Assembly: GCA_014238205.1 (NCBI GenBank)
Contig: JABABM010000013.1
Span: 1 to 64,000 of the forward strand
Length of the DNA: 64,000 nucleotides
Direction: 5' to 3'
From: Phycisphaerales bacterium
GTDB taxonomy: Bacteria; Planctomycetota; Phycisphaerae; Phycisphaerales; SM1A02
Each line of letters opens with the position of its first letter. The stretch's first letter is position 1. This document shows, one piece after another, positions 44,057 to 53,565 of this stretch. A model generated the notes under the pieces. The model did no database searches. It was not told the origin of the DNA and saw only the letters and a list, made by a program, of their open reading frames with translations. Both the position numbers and the translations under genes were made by a program.

Positions 44057-46747
44057 ATGAAATCTGTCAAGGGTTCTATCGTGGTCATATTGACCTGTGG
44101 CTGGGCTGTAACTGCTGCCGCAAGCAGCATGGATTTCAGCGCCTTTCTTCCGGCAGCTCTTGCTGCAGGTGGAAACGAACAGGCTGTTCACAATGTAGTT
44201 CTGGACGGACCGGAGGACAGACCGCTTCGATCGATGACGCCGGTTCCCAATCCAGTCAACCGGTTCGACCTGTCACGCATTGCTGTGAGAAGTTCAACTA
44301 GCCGCCTTGATCTGAAGGGTCGTGAACTTGCGGTACTCGATGGCGATCTCTCCACGAAGACACGGCTCCCCGCCGAGGAGGGTATCTCGCTTGAGATCCA
44401 TTTCATGGGGCACGCACGATTCTTCAACACCATTGAGGTACACACTTCTGCAAGGGAACTTCGTATCGACTGGCTTACACCTGATGGTCGATGGTTGCCG
44501 TGGTTGGATTCCATTGATACTTCGGGAGGTTCTGCCTCGGCCAGCGGCCCGGAAGTACGAGCGTGCGGTATTCGACTGGCGCCACTAGGTGAAGAGGTGG
44601 TTGAGATCAGCGAGTTGCATGGTTCTTTCGTGCAGGTCGATCCGGACACCGCTCGCGGTCAGGGTGATGGCAAATCCTACCTGCAGGAGTGGGTTGAAAA
44701 CTATTCACCCAGTGACGGTCCACTCAGCAATACCAGCGAGGACGCATGGGGCCTTCGCAATGCACTTCCTTCCGACTGGTCCAAGACCAGTTATGGCAAT
44801 TGCGACGCCTGGGAAGAAGATTTCAAGCGCAATTCGTATGGCGGGACAAACTCCTTGTATGCAGATGCCCATGACCTGGTGTTCTTCTCGGGGCATGGAT
44901 CGACAGGAAGTGATCCAACCTTCGGTGGCACCTCACGCTCAATCATGTTCAGCGCCTCGATTGATGACACCCAATGCTCTGCAGGCGATACATATGCATG
45001 CCTGGGCGACTCCGATCTCGAGTGGATTGGCTTCAGTGCCTGCCAGACAATGAGGGATGACAGCATCTGGGCCGCTGGCATGAACGGCGTGCACCTGATA
45101 ATGGGATGGCAGACAAACATGTGGGATACTGCGAACTTCGGTAAGAAATTTGGAAAACGCATGGTGGACAGCGGCATCACCGACTCTCCCCATACCGTGA
45201 AGAGTTCATGGTTCCACGCTGGAGAGAAAACGCATGGATCAGGATGGACCATGGAGGTCATCGGAGAAAACTCCACCATGGGAAACGATTATCTCTGGGG
45301 CGAGGGATCTGTGAACAGCGACCCGACTGTCAACAATTACTACACCAGATGGAGCTACGACACGCGGGGCAGGAATGACACCACGTCGGAGGACAAGGCG
45401 CCCTCGTTCAAGGATCCTGTGACCTTCTCTGGCAAGGTGGCTACTGTTCGTATCGAACGAGCACTCCTCGATGAGCAGAATGAACAGATTGAACGTGGTT
45501 CAGGTGAAATCTACAAGGTCCTGCCCCGGGATGTAACCGCAGATACAGTCTCTGAACTGGCTTCCAAGTTGTGCGGCGTAATAGAACTCGTATGTAATGG
45601 GGATGTCGCTCCCGATGCTGACATGATTGAAATGATCGCTGCATCGACGAACTCGGAATTGCGAGTCTGCCTTGTCGATGGTTCCTTCTCTGCGACTGAT
45701 CTCGGGTTCTGGACCCGGGAGTACACCTCGCCACCGAACCTTATTCCTGGAAGCGAGGCCGTGGATCGAACCTTGGCACTCCTGGACCAGTGTGGCTTTG
45801 CGCTTGATGATGTATTGATTTCAAGAGTTCATAACCTCAACCAGGACAGGATCGAAGTCTCTTCCAGCGGTGAACCGATCATCGTCGAGGAGGAGTCGTT
45901 CCCGATTACGGTTCAGGTCGAGTTCAATCGCATGATTCCTGGTTCCAACCTCAGGTTGATGGGGGCAGGAACAGCAGGACAGGTATCGTTCGGCGAAAAT
46001 GGACAGGTAGTCGACTTCTCCAGGGGTGCATGGCCCAACCTCACACCCAGCGGCAGTGAACCACTGGTGAGCATTGGAGGGGCTCTTGAGCGAATTGCGG
46101 AACTTGGCAGTGTTGCGACCATCAATGGGCTCCGCATACCTCTCGCCCAGATCGATGTCATGGATGTCGTCCTTGGGTACTGGACCGAGAATTGCCAGGA
46201 TGGCCAGGAGTATCTCTACCCTGTATTCGGAATCGATTGCCTCATCATCGAGCCAGGCGGCGCCAAGTCGATGGAGACGTTCATTGTTCCAGCTACCAAC
46301 ATCATTCCCAGGGTCAACATCTACAGCGAACAGGATCGATGTTACAAGGTCGGAAATGACGTCTGTGTCCAGACATCGTCTGACGGCGCGCCCTTGGCAG
46401 GCCCAATTGAGGTCTTTGCAGACGACGGAACCTATCTCGGCTCAGGCGAACAAGTCTGCTTCAACATCTGGGAGCCTGCCGGTCGCGAAGGTGTCCGGAC
46501 CGTTTCCATCGAAGCAAGAGCCACGGATATCCATGGGTATGTCGTGAGCAACTCGATCGCATTGTGTACAGGGCTCGCAGCTGACTTGAACGGCGATGGC
46601 ACTGTCGCGGTCCAGGATCTCCTTGCCCTTCTTGAATGGTGGGGGCAGGAAAGCGAACCCTGGGCGGGCGGAGATGCCAATGGTGATGGGATGGCAGACG
46701 TGACCGACCTCCTGGTCATTCTTGAACAGTGGGGTGAGTCCATCTAG
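44057..46747 (+). CDS. Secreted caspase-like (DUF6345-type) protein with C-terminal dockerin pair
   Basis: ATG at 44057 has AGGAGGGA before it and starts a signal peptide (KSVKGSIVVILTCGWAVTA). Length is 896 residues. Residues about 205-420 resemble a clan-CD cysteine peptidase fold of the DUF6345 kind: HDLVFFSGHGSTG carries His280 and WIGFSACQTM carries Cys329, the classical His-Gly and Ala-Cys positions, and HLIMGWQTN follows. The remaining part is beta-rich and unknown. The C-terminus carries two dockerin-like EF-hands (ADLNGDGTVAVQDLLALLEW, DANGDGMADVTDLLVILEQW). Peptidase activity is inferred, not shown; such folds may also be inactive. Confidence 0.85.
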   Translation: MKSVKGSIVVILTCGWAVTAAASSMDFSAFLPAALAAGGNEQAVHNVVLDGPEDRPLRSMTPVPNPVNRFDLSRIAVRSSTSRLDLKGRELAVLDGDLSTKTRLPAEEGISLEIHFMGHARFFNTIEVHTSARELRIDWLTPDGRWLPWLDSIDTSGGSASASGPEVRACGIRLAPLGEEVVEISELHGSFVQVDPDTARGQGDGKSYLQEWVENYSPSDGPLSNTSEDAWGLRNALPSDWSKTSYGNCDAWEEDFKRNSYGGTNSLYADAHDLVFFSGHGSTGSDPTFGGTSRSIMFSASIDDTQCSAGDTYACLGDSDLEWIGFSACQTMRDDSIWAAGMNGVHLIMGWQTNMWDTANFGKKFGKRMVDSGITDSPHTVKSSWFHAGEKTHGSGWTMEVIGENSTMGNDYLWGEGSVNSDPTVNNYYTRWSYDTRGRNDTTSEDKAPSFKDPVTFSGKVATVRIERALLDEQNEQIERGSGEIYKVLPRDVTADTVSELASKLCGVIELVCNGDVAPDADMIEMIAASTNSELRVCLVDGSFSATDLGFWTREYTSPPNLIPGSEAVDRTLALLDQCGFALDDVLISRVHNLNQDRIEVSSSGEPIIVEEESFPITVQVEFNRMIPGSNLRLMGAGTAGQVSFGENGQVVDFSRGAWPNLTPSGSEPLVSIGGALERIAELGSVATINGLRIPLAQIDVMDVVLGYWTENCQDGQEYLYPVFGIDCLIIEPGGAKSMETFIVPATNIIPRVNIYSEQDRCYKVGNDVCVQTSSDGAPLAGPIEVFADDGTYLGSGEQVCFNIWEPAGREGVRTVSIEARATDIHGYVVSNSIALCTGLAADLNGDGTVAVQDLLALLEWWGQESEPWAGGDANGDGMADVTDLLVILEQWGESI

Positions 46748-46774
46748 TCGGTCCAGGATCAATCCACCAACGTG

Positions 46775-46806
46775 CAGCACCCCTGGTCAGATGGCCGGGG
46801 GTGTTG
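46775..46806 (+). terminator. GC-rich hairpin after the caspase-like gene
   Basis: CAGCACCCC at 46775-46783 pairs with GGGGTGTTG at 46798-46806 and is followed by TCTTGG. It resembles the CAGCACCCC...GGGGTGCTG hairpins at 54859 and 63891, so it belongs to a repeated terminator type. Confidence 0.6.
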
Positions 46807-46849
46807 TCTTGGTGGAGAGTGCTGATCCCCGCAGGACGGGTGGATGATC

Positions 46850-47947
46850 CTACTCGCACGAACCCCAACTGCTGATGACAGCAAGCAGGTCTGTCACATC
46901 CACGATGCCGTCGTTGTTGATGTCCGCAGGAGATGCGTTGCTTCCCCAGTCGCTGATCACCTGCAGCAGGTCGGTGACATCGACCTCCTCATCGGCATTG
47001 ACATCCCCGGGGCATTCCAACGGCGGACGTACGTGCGTATCGAGGTAGTCGAACAGCACGTTGATCCCCTCGTCGGAGAACGACGGGAAGTGGCCGCAGC
47101 CGGTGACCTGCCAGAGCTCCGATGAACCTGCCGATGAATCATCGCACTGGCCGTAGATCCACCGAGTCGTCTCACTGAACAGGATGAGCCAGTCCAGGTC
47201 GAAATTCCCACCATCCGTCGCATTGGTCGAACACCCGTTGTGAGCTGCCCAGTACTCGACCGAGGTATTCGCTCCGGGGTACGGTGTAAATCCGATGTAG
47301 CCGCCCATCCACCAGATCACGGGGTCGAGTGTGCCGTGAATCTGAAGTACGTGAACCGGATCAGTGGGCTGGCAGTTTGATTCATCATTCCACATTGCAC
47401 CGGCGATGCTTACGACCGATGCAAGCCTTCCGGATGCTTCGCAAGCCATGCGATGACACATGAAGCCGCCGTTGGAGTGCCCTATGAGATGAATGCGCCG
47501 TGGGTCGATGTTGTACTCGGCCTCGATCGCATCAAGCAGCGCAAGCAGGTATCCGACATGGTCGGGTTCATTTCCCCACATGTCGCAGCAGGCATCGGTC
47601 GCGTTCCAGTAGAACTCACCGAGACCATCCTGGCTGCCATCGGGCTTTGCGAAGATGTACCCGTTGTCATTCGCATCTTCCTGGAGTGGAAGCAGGATGT
47701 CGTACCAGGCGGTGGTCAGCGGCGCGTACCCGTGCAGGAAGATGAGCAGGGGCATGGCAACTTCAGGGTCATAGTCAGCCGGCACGTATACAGGGACATC
47801 TTCGGGTGGAAGCTGGCCGTCCCACTGCGCATGCGATACCGCTGCAGACAGGCAGACACAGATCAATAGCGGGATGATGCGAAACACACTTGATTGTATT
47901 CGGCATGCAACCTGGGGCAATGAAGAAATCTCCAGGGAAGCGCCCAT
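46850..47947 (-). CDS. Secreted PHB depolymerase/feruloyl esterase-like hydrolase with dockerin pair
   Basis: A 365-residue alpha/beta hydrolase. After a long signal region (cleavage near SHA-QWDG) come PLLIFLHGYAPLTTAWYD, the nucleophile in IHLIGHSNGGFMCHRMA (Ser158), VLQIHGTLDP with the likely acid, and the GCGHFPSF histidine. This layout is that of the LpqC/PHB depolymerase group (carbohydrate esterase family 1-like). Two dockerin-like EF-hands close the protein (GDVNADEEVDVTDLLQVISD, ADINNDGIVDVTDLLAVISSW). It probably cleaves esters on plant or algal polysaccharide or polyester outside the cell. Convergent with the caspase-like gene. Confidence 0.92.
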   Translation of the reverse strand: MGASLEISSLPQVACRIQSSVFRIIPLLICVCLSAAVSHAQWDGQLPPEDVPVYVPADYDPEVAMPLLIFLHGYAPLTTAWYDILLPLQEDANDNGYIFAKPDGSQDGLGEFYWNATDACCDMWGNEPDHVGYLLALLDAIEAEYNIDPRRIHLIGHSNGGFMCHRMACEASGRLASVVSIAGAMWNDESNCQPTDPVHVLQIHGTLDPVIWWMGGYIGFTPYPGANTSVEYWAAHNGCSTNATDGGNFDLDWLILFSETTRWIYGQCDDSSAGSSELWQVTGCGHFPSFSDEGINVLFDYLDTHVRPPLECPGDVNADEEVDVTDLLQVISDWGSNASPADINNDGIVDVTDLLAVISSWGSCE

Positions 47948-47968
47948 GCCTCATGCGAGTTGTTTTTT

Positions 47969-49687
47969 CTAGAAAGCCTCGATCTTTTCAAGTGGGATGC
48001 TGGCTTTGAAACGGATCCCATCATCCGTCCGCTCAAGCTCGGCAAGGCCATCAAACTCGTATGGGATCGATGATTTCAAGACCATCGTGCCGAAGCCGCC
48101 TTCGAGGAGACTGGAAACTTCCCCTTGATGGCGTTCCCGCCAAGTCAGTTCCAGTTGACCGTTGGATCGTCTCCAGCTGACCTCGATCAGGCCTTCATCG
48201 TACTTCAAGGCTCCATGCTTGGAAGCATTCGTAGCAAGTTCGTTGAAGACCATTACAAGCTTGACGGTTGCAGTTGGATTCACTCTGACGTTCGGACCAC
48301 TGAGCTGAAGTGACTGGGCTTGTTCCTGTTGAAACGGATTGACACATGTGAATATCAGTTTACGGAGGTCAATCCATGACATCCCCTGCTTGCTCAGCAG
48401 CTCATGGATGTTCGAGAATCCCATGACGCGATTGGTCAGATCCTTGAAAAGTTCCGTGTCAGTCGTTGCACGTTCCGCCACCTGACTGCAGAGCGCCATG
48501 ATGGTGGACAACATGTTCTTCACCCTGTGATCCAGTTCCCTGTTGAGAAGCTGGAGATGAGCCGCATGTTCGACCTGCTCGGTCACATCCATGAGGCACA
48601 GGATCTGGCCCCTTTCGCCCGGAACATTCGCAGAGATCAACTGCACCTTCCGAGGTTCGCCCTGGCCATCGATCAAATCATGCTCGCCATCTCCGAGTTC
48701 AAGCAGCGGGCCGATGGGCAGATCCTTGACCAGCAGGCCGATCACATCGTATGGAGTCGGAATTCCGAAGAAATTCAGGTAAGCCGGATTGCACTGCTGG
48801 AACATGCCCAGCCCGTCAATGAGCGCCAACGGAAATGGAACCGTGTCGAGGACAATCTTACGAAGCTCGGACATCACCCTGATATCCGCAGTTCGTTCCT
48901 CCACCATGGATTCGAGCGATCCAGTCAGCGAAAGGACCGATTGGGTCAACATCTGGATTTCACGAGGCCCGCTTGATATGACGGCAAGCGAGTCACCTGT
49001 TTCAAGCGATTCACGTGTCGCGTTAGCAAGTTGTTCGATCGGTCGTGTGATGGTCTTTGCGGCCCATCGCCAGAGAATCGCTATGAACAGCAGGTACAGG
49101 CATATCGCCACCCAGGACACGATTCTCAGGTAGTTCCGGGATTTTTCCACGTCGAGTCGCTGGGAGAGAACCAACTGGGTGACTTCAGATATAGCATCGT
49201 GAAATTGTTCCAACACGACTGTGAACTCTGCATCGGAAGCAATGACCGCCTCGGCAATTAGTTCCTGATGGTCTTCGCTGAAATCGACGGATATGTTCTT
49301 GAGTCTCTCGAGTTCGTGATCGAGGTAGATGTTGACATCTTCCTTGACCGACTGGACCTCGTCCCATTCCAGCCGTACCAGCAATGAACGCATCCGAGCA
49401 GCGGATCGTTCAAGATCCGGCAGGAACCAGGTATTGCTGTCGCTCGAAAGGACGAGATCGACCTTCGTTGCCCACTCCGCCAGTTCGTCATCAAGCCGGT
49501 GCATATCATGCACCGGCCCCTCCTCCCGTGACAACTCGGTCCCTCGCTGATCCACCCACGACCATGCAAGTGCAAGCAACGTGGCAAGGAGAAGGCCGCC
49601 AAGCCCCCCCCCTAACACAACAATCCCAATTGATGTTTCAATCCGAAGTGATCTGGGATTCTGCTGGGAGGAGTTCGATATGTTCAT
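47969..49687 (-). CDS. Membrane sensor histidine kinase of the HWE/HisKA_2 type
   Basis: A 572-residue kinase: membrane helix at about 19-45, periplasmic helical sensor (46-188), second helix (189-208), HAMP linker (209-262), PAS domain (about 270-370), then the HisKA_2/HWE dimerisation helix with the phosphorylated His387 in ELDHRVKNMLSTIMAL. The ATPase part has FNELATNASKHGAL (N box) and a short glycine loop GGFGTMVLKSSIPYEF. No response regulator is encoded nearby. The start overlaps the preceding gene by four bases, and two more upstream genes form the same operon, so the sensor probably reads an envelope signal. Confidence 0.94.
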   Translation of the reverse strand: MNISNSSQQNPRSLRIETSIGIVVLGGGLGGLLLATLLALAWSWVDQRGTELSREEGPVHDMHRLDDELAEWATKVDLVLSSDSNTWFLPDLERSAARMRSLLVRLEWDEVQSVKEDVNIYLDHELERLKNISVDFSEDHQELIAEAVIASDAEFTVVLEQFHDAISEVTQLVLSQRLDVEKSRNYLRIVSWVAICLYLLFIAILWRWAAKTITRPIEQLANATRESLETGDSLAVISSGPREIQMLTQSVLSLTGSLESMVEERTADIRVMSELRKIVLDTVPFPLALIDGLGMFQQCNPAYLNFFGIPTPYDVIGLLVKDLPIGPLLELGDGEHDLIDGQGEPRKVQLISANVPGERGQILCLMDVTEQVEHAAHLQLLNRELDHRVKNMLSTIMALCSQVAERATTDTELFKDLTNRVMGFSNIHELLSKQGMSWIDLRKLIFTCVNPFQQEQAQSLQLSGPNVRVNPTATVKLVMVFNELATNASKHGALKYDEGLIEVSWRRSNGQLELTWRERHQGEVSSLLEGGFGTMVLKSSIPYEFDGLAELERTDDGIRFKASIPLEKIEAF

Positions 49688-50679
49688 CTGGAACTTGGCT
49701 GAGACCTTGGTTTTGAGGTAACTGAGTTGTCAACACAAGACAGTATCTGCTTCGCCGTGACACCTGCTGAAGAAGCACACTGGTCCACCCTGATGAGATC
49801 CATCCCGATCACTTCACTGAAGGCTGCATTGACCTGAACAGATTTACTGCCTTGGATGTCGATTCCGATGATGCGACCATTCGGATCCAGTTGCCACCAG
49901 AGTTCGGCCTGGTGTCCGCCAAGTCCCCAAGGTGACCGTACCAATGAACCGAGCGGAGATCCATCGGGCCGTGACACACTCCAGGTGAAGATGGTTTCGG
50001 CCTGAAGCCCGGAAGCGGGTGTCACGGCCGACTGATCAATCGACTCCGCGGACAGAACCGGGTCTGTTCCTGGCCAGGCATCCATCGCTCGAACCTTGGC
50101 CTCCGCAGGCAGAACATCTTCCTCCCACACGATCCTGGTCACTGCTGCAGTCTTGGCGGCGCTTTGAAGCAGCATCCGAGATTCCTCCGACCACCCCTCC
50201 TCATCGAGGATGTCCAGGATCGTCTGCACGTCCGCTCCCTTCAGCCTGGCACGCAGTTCATCGTTGGCCGCATTTCGCAAGGCAGAATTACGGCAGCGCT
50301 GGATGGTGATGTCCGTGATCCGCCCGTGCAGGTCGAGTGACCAGGCCAACTCCGCCAGCCCGTAGCGACCTCGTTCTGATCGCACGTGGAGGAAGCCGAT
50401 CGGTCGCTCTTCCTTGACCAGGACATAGAGCGTGTGCCTGCCAAGCTCATCAAAATGGATGGTGAATGGGAGAATCTTGCTGATGGCCACCCGGTCATCA
50501 ACCGTCACGGTCCTGATGATCGATCGGTGTCCATCTGCTTCGGGATATGCCTCGTACAAGGATCGCACTGGATCCCGAAGGGCGCAATACGCCTGACCAA
50601 TCGCTACCTGCAGCGGGGCAGCCATCAGTACTGCTGACACGAGGAGGAGAAACCGGAATATACGTCGATCAATAATCAT
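49684..50679 (-). CDS. Periplasmic protein with two FMN-binding-like repeats (weak)
   Basis: A 331-residue secreted protein (signal FRFLLLVSAVLMAAPLQVA). It contains two similar halves: RYGLAELAWSLDLHGRITDI with ITIQ, and LGGHQAELWWQLDPNGRIIG with IDIQG. Each shows the strand-turn-strand D-x-x-G-R-I pattern of the FMN-binding domains found in NqrC/RnfG, but the Thr used for covalent FMN attachment is not evident. It overlaps the barrel gene by one base and the kinase gene by four. Such tight coupling suggests that it transmits or senses a redox or ligand signal for the kinase. The family call is tentative. Confidence 0.75.
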   Translation of the reverse strand: MIIDRRIFRFLLLVSAVLMAAPLQVAIGQAYCALRDPVRSLYEAYPEADGHRSIIRTVTVDDRVAISKILPFTIHFDELGRHTLYVLVKEERPIGFLHVRSERGRYGLAELAWSLDLHGRITDITIQRCRNSALRNAANDELRARLKGADVQTILDILDEEGWSEESRMLLQSAAKTAAVTRIVWEEDVLPAEAKVRAMDAWPGTDPVLSAESIDQSAVTPASGLQAETIFTWSVSRPDGSPLGSLVRSPWGLGGHQAELWWQLDPNGRIIGIDIQGSKSVQVNAAFSEVIGMDLIRVDQCASSAGVTAKQILSCVDNSVTSKPRSQPSSR

Positions 50680-51809
50680 CAGAATCTATACCTCGCTTGT
50701 AATCGCACAATGGTGTCCCGTGAACCAGTCGATGTCTTCTCGAGATTCTGCACCCACTCGGCAGAAAGGATCCAGTGACGATCAGGAGCCCACTCGATTC
50801 CAAGCGCTGATTGAAACGGCCCTCCCCAGCCCGTCACACTGCTCTCCTGCTTCTGGGTCCGCAGTTGGCCGTAGACAAACCAGTCTTCGGTCGGGTCTCT
50901 CCAACTGAGTTCTCCAAGCGCATGGATCGCATCGTTGGAATCGTTGCTTCCTCCCGATACCTCTCCCATCAACGTCCATGCGCCAAATTCCAATCCGGCA
51001 TCGATGCCGATTCGTCGTCGCTCGATCGTCGTGCCAGGACGGTAGAGATCCGCAGCGAAACCGGACAAGCCCAGCCACCATCCCTGCGTCGGATCGGTTC
51101 CGACCCGTCCAACGACGGCGTATGGAGATCCCGCTGATTCCCAGTCATTCCCGCTTCCCCGGCTGAGTCCAACCTCGTACTCAAGGCCACTTGCAACACC
51201 ATTGAGTGTTACTCCCCAGTCGGCCTTGATGCCCAGGTTCGGCGCCGTGCCAACCTGGCGCAAGGTGCCATTCGTGTCCAGGAGCATTTCAAGCCCGAAC
51301 GGCATCTCGAAGTGGCCGACCTTGAGATTGAGTGCATCTCGTGGCGCAAGTTTCCAGTTGATGTACATCATGCGGTTGATCCACTGCCAATCGGTCGGGC
51401 CGTCGAAGAACCACGGTGGTGCCGGGTTGTTGTCGATCCGGGTGGCAAAGCCCTGCGCCAGGATCGTTGCATAATCACCACGCTCGTTGGACAGCACCTT
51501 GAATAGATCGAATCCATAGAACTGGGTGATCGACCAGTCCTCGCGAGCCGTGTCGTATTCGAAACGGCCACTCAGGTCGAGCGTGAACCGCAGGTTGTCC
51601 GAGAGTGAGCCCATCCATTCCAGGTCCAGGCCGGAAGGAAATGGGTCACCTACACCCTGTGCAGACTCGGGAACCGCCGCGCCTTCAGGGGAACCGGCCA
51701 GGGCATCTTCCTCCCGGGTGGTAACCTTCTCATCATCAGGCTGGGCAGCAACTACGACCATGTCAGTCGTCGCAACAAGAGACAAGCATATGGCCAGTGT
51801 TTTCAGCAA
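50679..51809 (-). CDS. Outer-membrane beta-barrel protein with TTG start
   Basis: The only start with a ribosome site is TTG at 51809 (GGGAG seven bases upstream). It opens a signal peptide (LKTLAICLSLVATTDMVVVAA). The 376-residue protein is a beta-barrel: alternating strands with aromatic ends (FYGFDLFKVLSNERGDYATI, LNLKVGHFEMPFGLEM) and a final strand IVRLQARYRF ending in Phe. The G-H-F-E-M-P-F-G pattern resembles phosphate-selective porin-like barrels. It is the first gene of a three-gene operon with the FMN-binding-like protein and the histidine kinase. Transported substrate unknown. Confidence 0.87.
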   Translation of the reverse strand: MLKTLAICLSLVATTDMVVVAAQPDDEKVTTREEDALAGSPEGAAVPESAQGVGDPFPSGLDLEWMGSLSDNLRFTLDLSGRFEYDTAREDWSITQFYGFDLFKVLSNERGDYATILAQGFATRIDNNPAPPWFFDGPTDWQWINRMMYINWKLAPRDALNLKVGHFEMPFGLEMLLDTNGTLRQVGTAPNLGIKADWGVTLNGVASGLEYEVGLSRGSGNDWESAGSPYAVVGRVGTDPTQGWWLGLSGFAADLYRPGTTIERRRIGIDAGLEFGAWTLMGEVSGGSNDSNDAIHALGELSWRDPTEDWFVYGQLRTQKQESSVTGWGGPFQSALGIEWAPDRHWILSAEWVQNLEKTSTGSRDTIVRLQARYRF

Positions 51810-52151
51810 AGAACCGCTCCCGACGAACTGCTTGCAGTGAACAGGGGCTGCTTCATAAACGCACAGGAAGTGAAACTAGCCAAACGGTTGTTCATCCCAT
51901 CAACTGTACTTCATGAATGCTCCCCAAACCCTCCCAATAGGATATTTCTGTTTGCACACATCTCCTTACCCACTTGCTGGTCCACGAATACCCTTGTGGC
52001 CGTTATTTGTGAAGAATGAACGCGAAAAATAACCTCCGGGCAATGCACAGGTGGTCTTGATATGAGAATCATTCAGATACTTTCTTACGTTGTGGCTGGC
52101 GCAAGGAACTTCTAAAGACAGTTGTTGACCTACCACGGGCGCGGCTCTCTA
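51810..52151. other. Divergent intergenic region of about 340 bases
   Basis: No gene is visible. The region separates the barrel-kinase operon (reverse) from the arylsulfotransferase-like gene (forward) and is more AT-rich than coding DNA. It holds a Fur-like box at 52063-52074 (separate entry). TTGACC at 52125 has no usable -10 before the start codon. Confidence 0.45.
52063..52074. promoter_or_regulatory. Fur-box-like sequence
   Basis: TGAGAATCATTC matches the core of the classical ferric uptake regulator box (TGAGAATCATTCTCA type), with a poorer right flank (AGA). It lies about 80 bases before the forward gene and about 250 bases before the reverse operon. This is a single motif match, so the evidence is modest. 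Confidence 0.3.
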
Positions 52152-53528
52152 ATGGTACCTATGCATTCCATTGTTCTTGCAGTTGTAATTGCATCGGTTC
52201 CCTTCGACGGGTTGACCCTGTTCAACAACACGATGGGCAATGGGGTCAACCGCACCAGTCTGATCAACAACGATGGCCAGATTGTGCAGGAATGGAATGA
52301 CCTCGCTCCAATTGCGAGCACGCCATACCTGCTGCCCGGCGGCGAACTACTGCGACCATGCCGAGTGCAACCGCCTCCACCGATGACCGGCGCCGCATAC
52401 GGGGGTCGCGTGCAGCGATTTTCGTACAAGGGTGAACTGCTCTGGAACTTCAGATTTTCAGACCAGGACAACCAGCCACACCATGACATCTGCCCAATGC
52501 CCAATGGGAATGTCCTGATCGTGGCCTGGGAGCGAAAGACGCAGCAGGAAGGCCAGGCCATGGGAAGACAGAATCTCAATGGTGAAATCTGGCCGACACA
52601 GATTGTTGAAGTGCAGCCGACCGGGCCTGAGTCCGGTGAGATCGTCTGGGAGTGGCACGCATGGGATCACCTCATCCAGGACATCAACCCGTCACTGCCC
52701 AACTACGGCGTGATCTCCGAGCACCCGGAGAAACTGGACATCAACAAGGGCAATATCCACCCGCAGAATGGTGACTGGATCCACATAAACGCGATCGACT
52801 ACAACCCGGACCTGGACCAGATCGTGATGAGTTCCAACACCCTCGACGAGATTTTAATCATCGATCACGACACGACTACCGAGGAAGCTGCGGGCCCTGC
52901 GGGCGACTATCTGTATCGCTGGGGCAACCCCTCCAACTACGAGCGGCCGGGCGACCATGTCCTGTGGAACGTGCACGGCGTGAATTGGATTGATGACGGT
53001 CTTCCCGGCGCTGGCAACGTGCTGCTGTTTAACAACGGCAATGACGACAATACATCAGACCTGATCGAGTTCATTCCACCACTGTTGGCCGATGGCACGT
53101 ACGAAATCAGCGTGACCGATCCCTATGATCCACTGCCTGGAGACTACGTCTTCTTCTATGAAGAGCCCGGGTTCCACGGCGATCACCTCTGCGGCGTCTA
53201 CCGGTTGCCCAATGGAAACACCATTGCAACGAATGGTCCCGGGCAGGAGATACGCGAACTCGACACCGATGGAAATACCGTCTGGCAGTACTTCACGCCA
53301 GAGTCCCTCATGCGCGCAATCAAGTACCCGTGGGACATACTTGATCCAGAGGATAAACCCTGTGATCCCGACATCGATGGTGATGGAGTCGTAGGCGTCA
53401 AAGATCTGCTTGCAATCATCGCCTCATGGGGCCCGTGCGCAGGCTGCGATGCGGACATCAATGACGACTCCCTGGTGAATGTCAATGACCTGCTCCTGCT
53501 GATTGGCAGTTGGGGGGCCTGTGGATGA
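52152..53528 (+). CDS. Secreted arylsulfotransferase-like beta-propeller protein with dockerin pair
   Basis: Start ATG at 52152 (or 52161) gives about 458 residues with a short signal (VPMHSIVLAVVIASV). The propeller repeats follow the ASST type: TSLINNDGQIVQEW, QRFSYKGELLWNFRFSDQ, HHDICPMPNGNVLIVAWE, SGEIVWEWHAWDHLIQD, and IRELDTDGNTVWQYF. The DHLIQD and HHD segments match places where catalytic His residues occur in arylsulfate sulfotransferases. In family members that act, these transfer sulfate between phenols; many homologues lack activity. Two dockerin-like EF-hands end the protein (PDIDGDGVVGVKDLLAIIAS, ADINDDSLVNVNDLLLLIGS). The ribosome site is weak. Confidence 0.87.
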   Translation: MVPMHSIVLAVVIASVPFDGLTLFNNTMGNGVNRTSLINNDGQIVQEWNDLAPIASTPYLLPGGELLRPCRVQPPPPMTGAAYGGRVQRFSYKGELLWNFRFSDQDNQPHHDICPMPNGNVLIVAWERKTQQEGQAMGRQNLNGEIWPTQIVEVQPTGPESGEIVWEWHAWDHLIQDINPSLPNYGVISEHPEKLDINKGNIHPQNGDWIHINAIDYNPDLDQIVMSSNTLDEILIIDHDTTTEEAAGPAGDYLYRWGNPSNYERPGDHVLWNVHGVNWIDDGLPGAGNVLLFNNGNDDNTSDLIEFIPPLLADGTYEISVTDPYDPLPGDYVFFYEEPGFHGDHLCGVYRLPNGNTIATNGPGQEIRELDTDGNTVWQYFTPESLMRAIKYPWDILDPEDKPCDPDIDGDGVVGVKDLLAIIASWGPCAGCDADINDDSLVNVNDLLLLIGSWGACG

Positions 53529-53565
53529 AGCGGGAGCGTCAACAGGTTGACGGTACGATAGCTTG

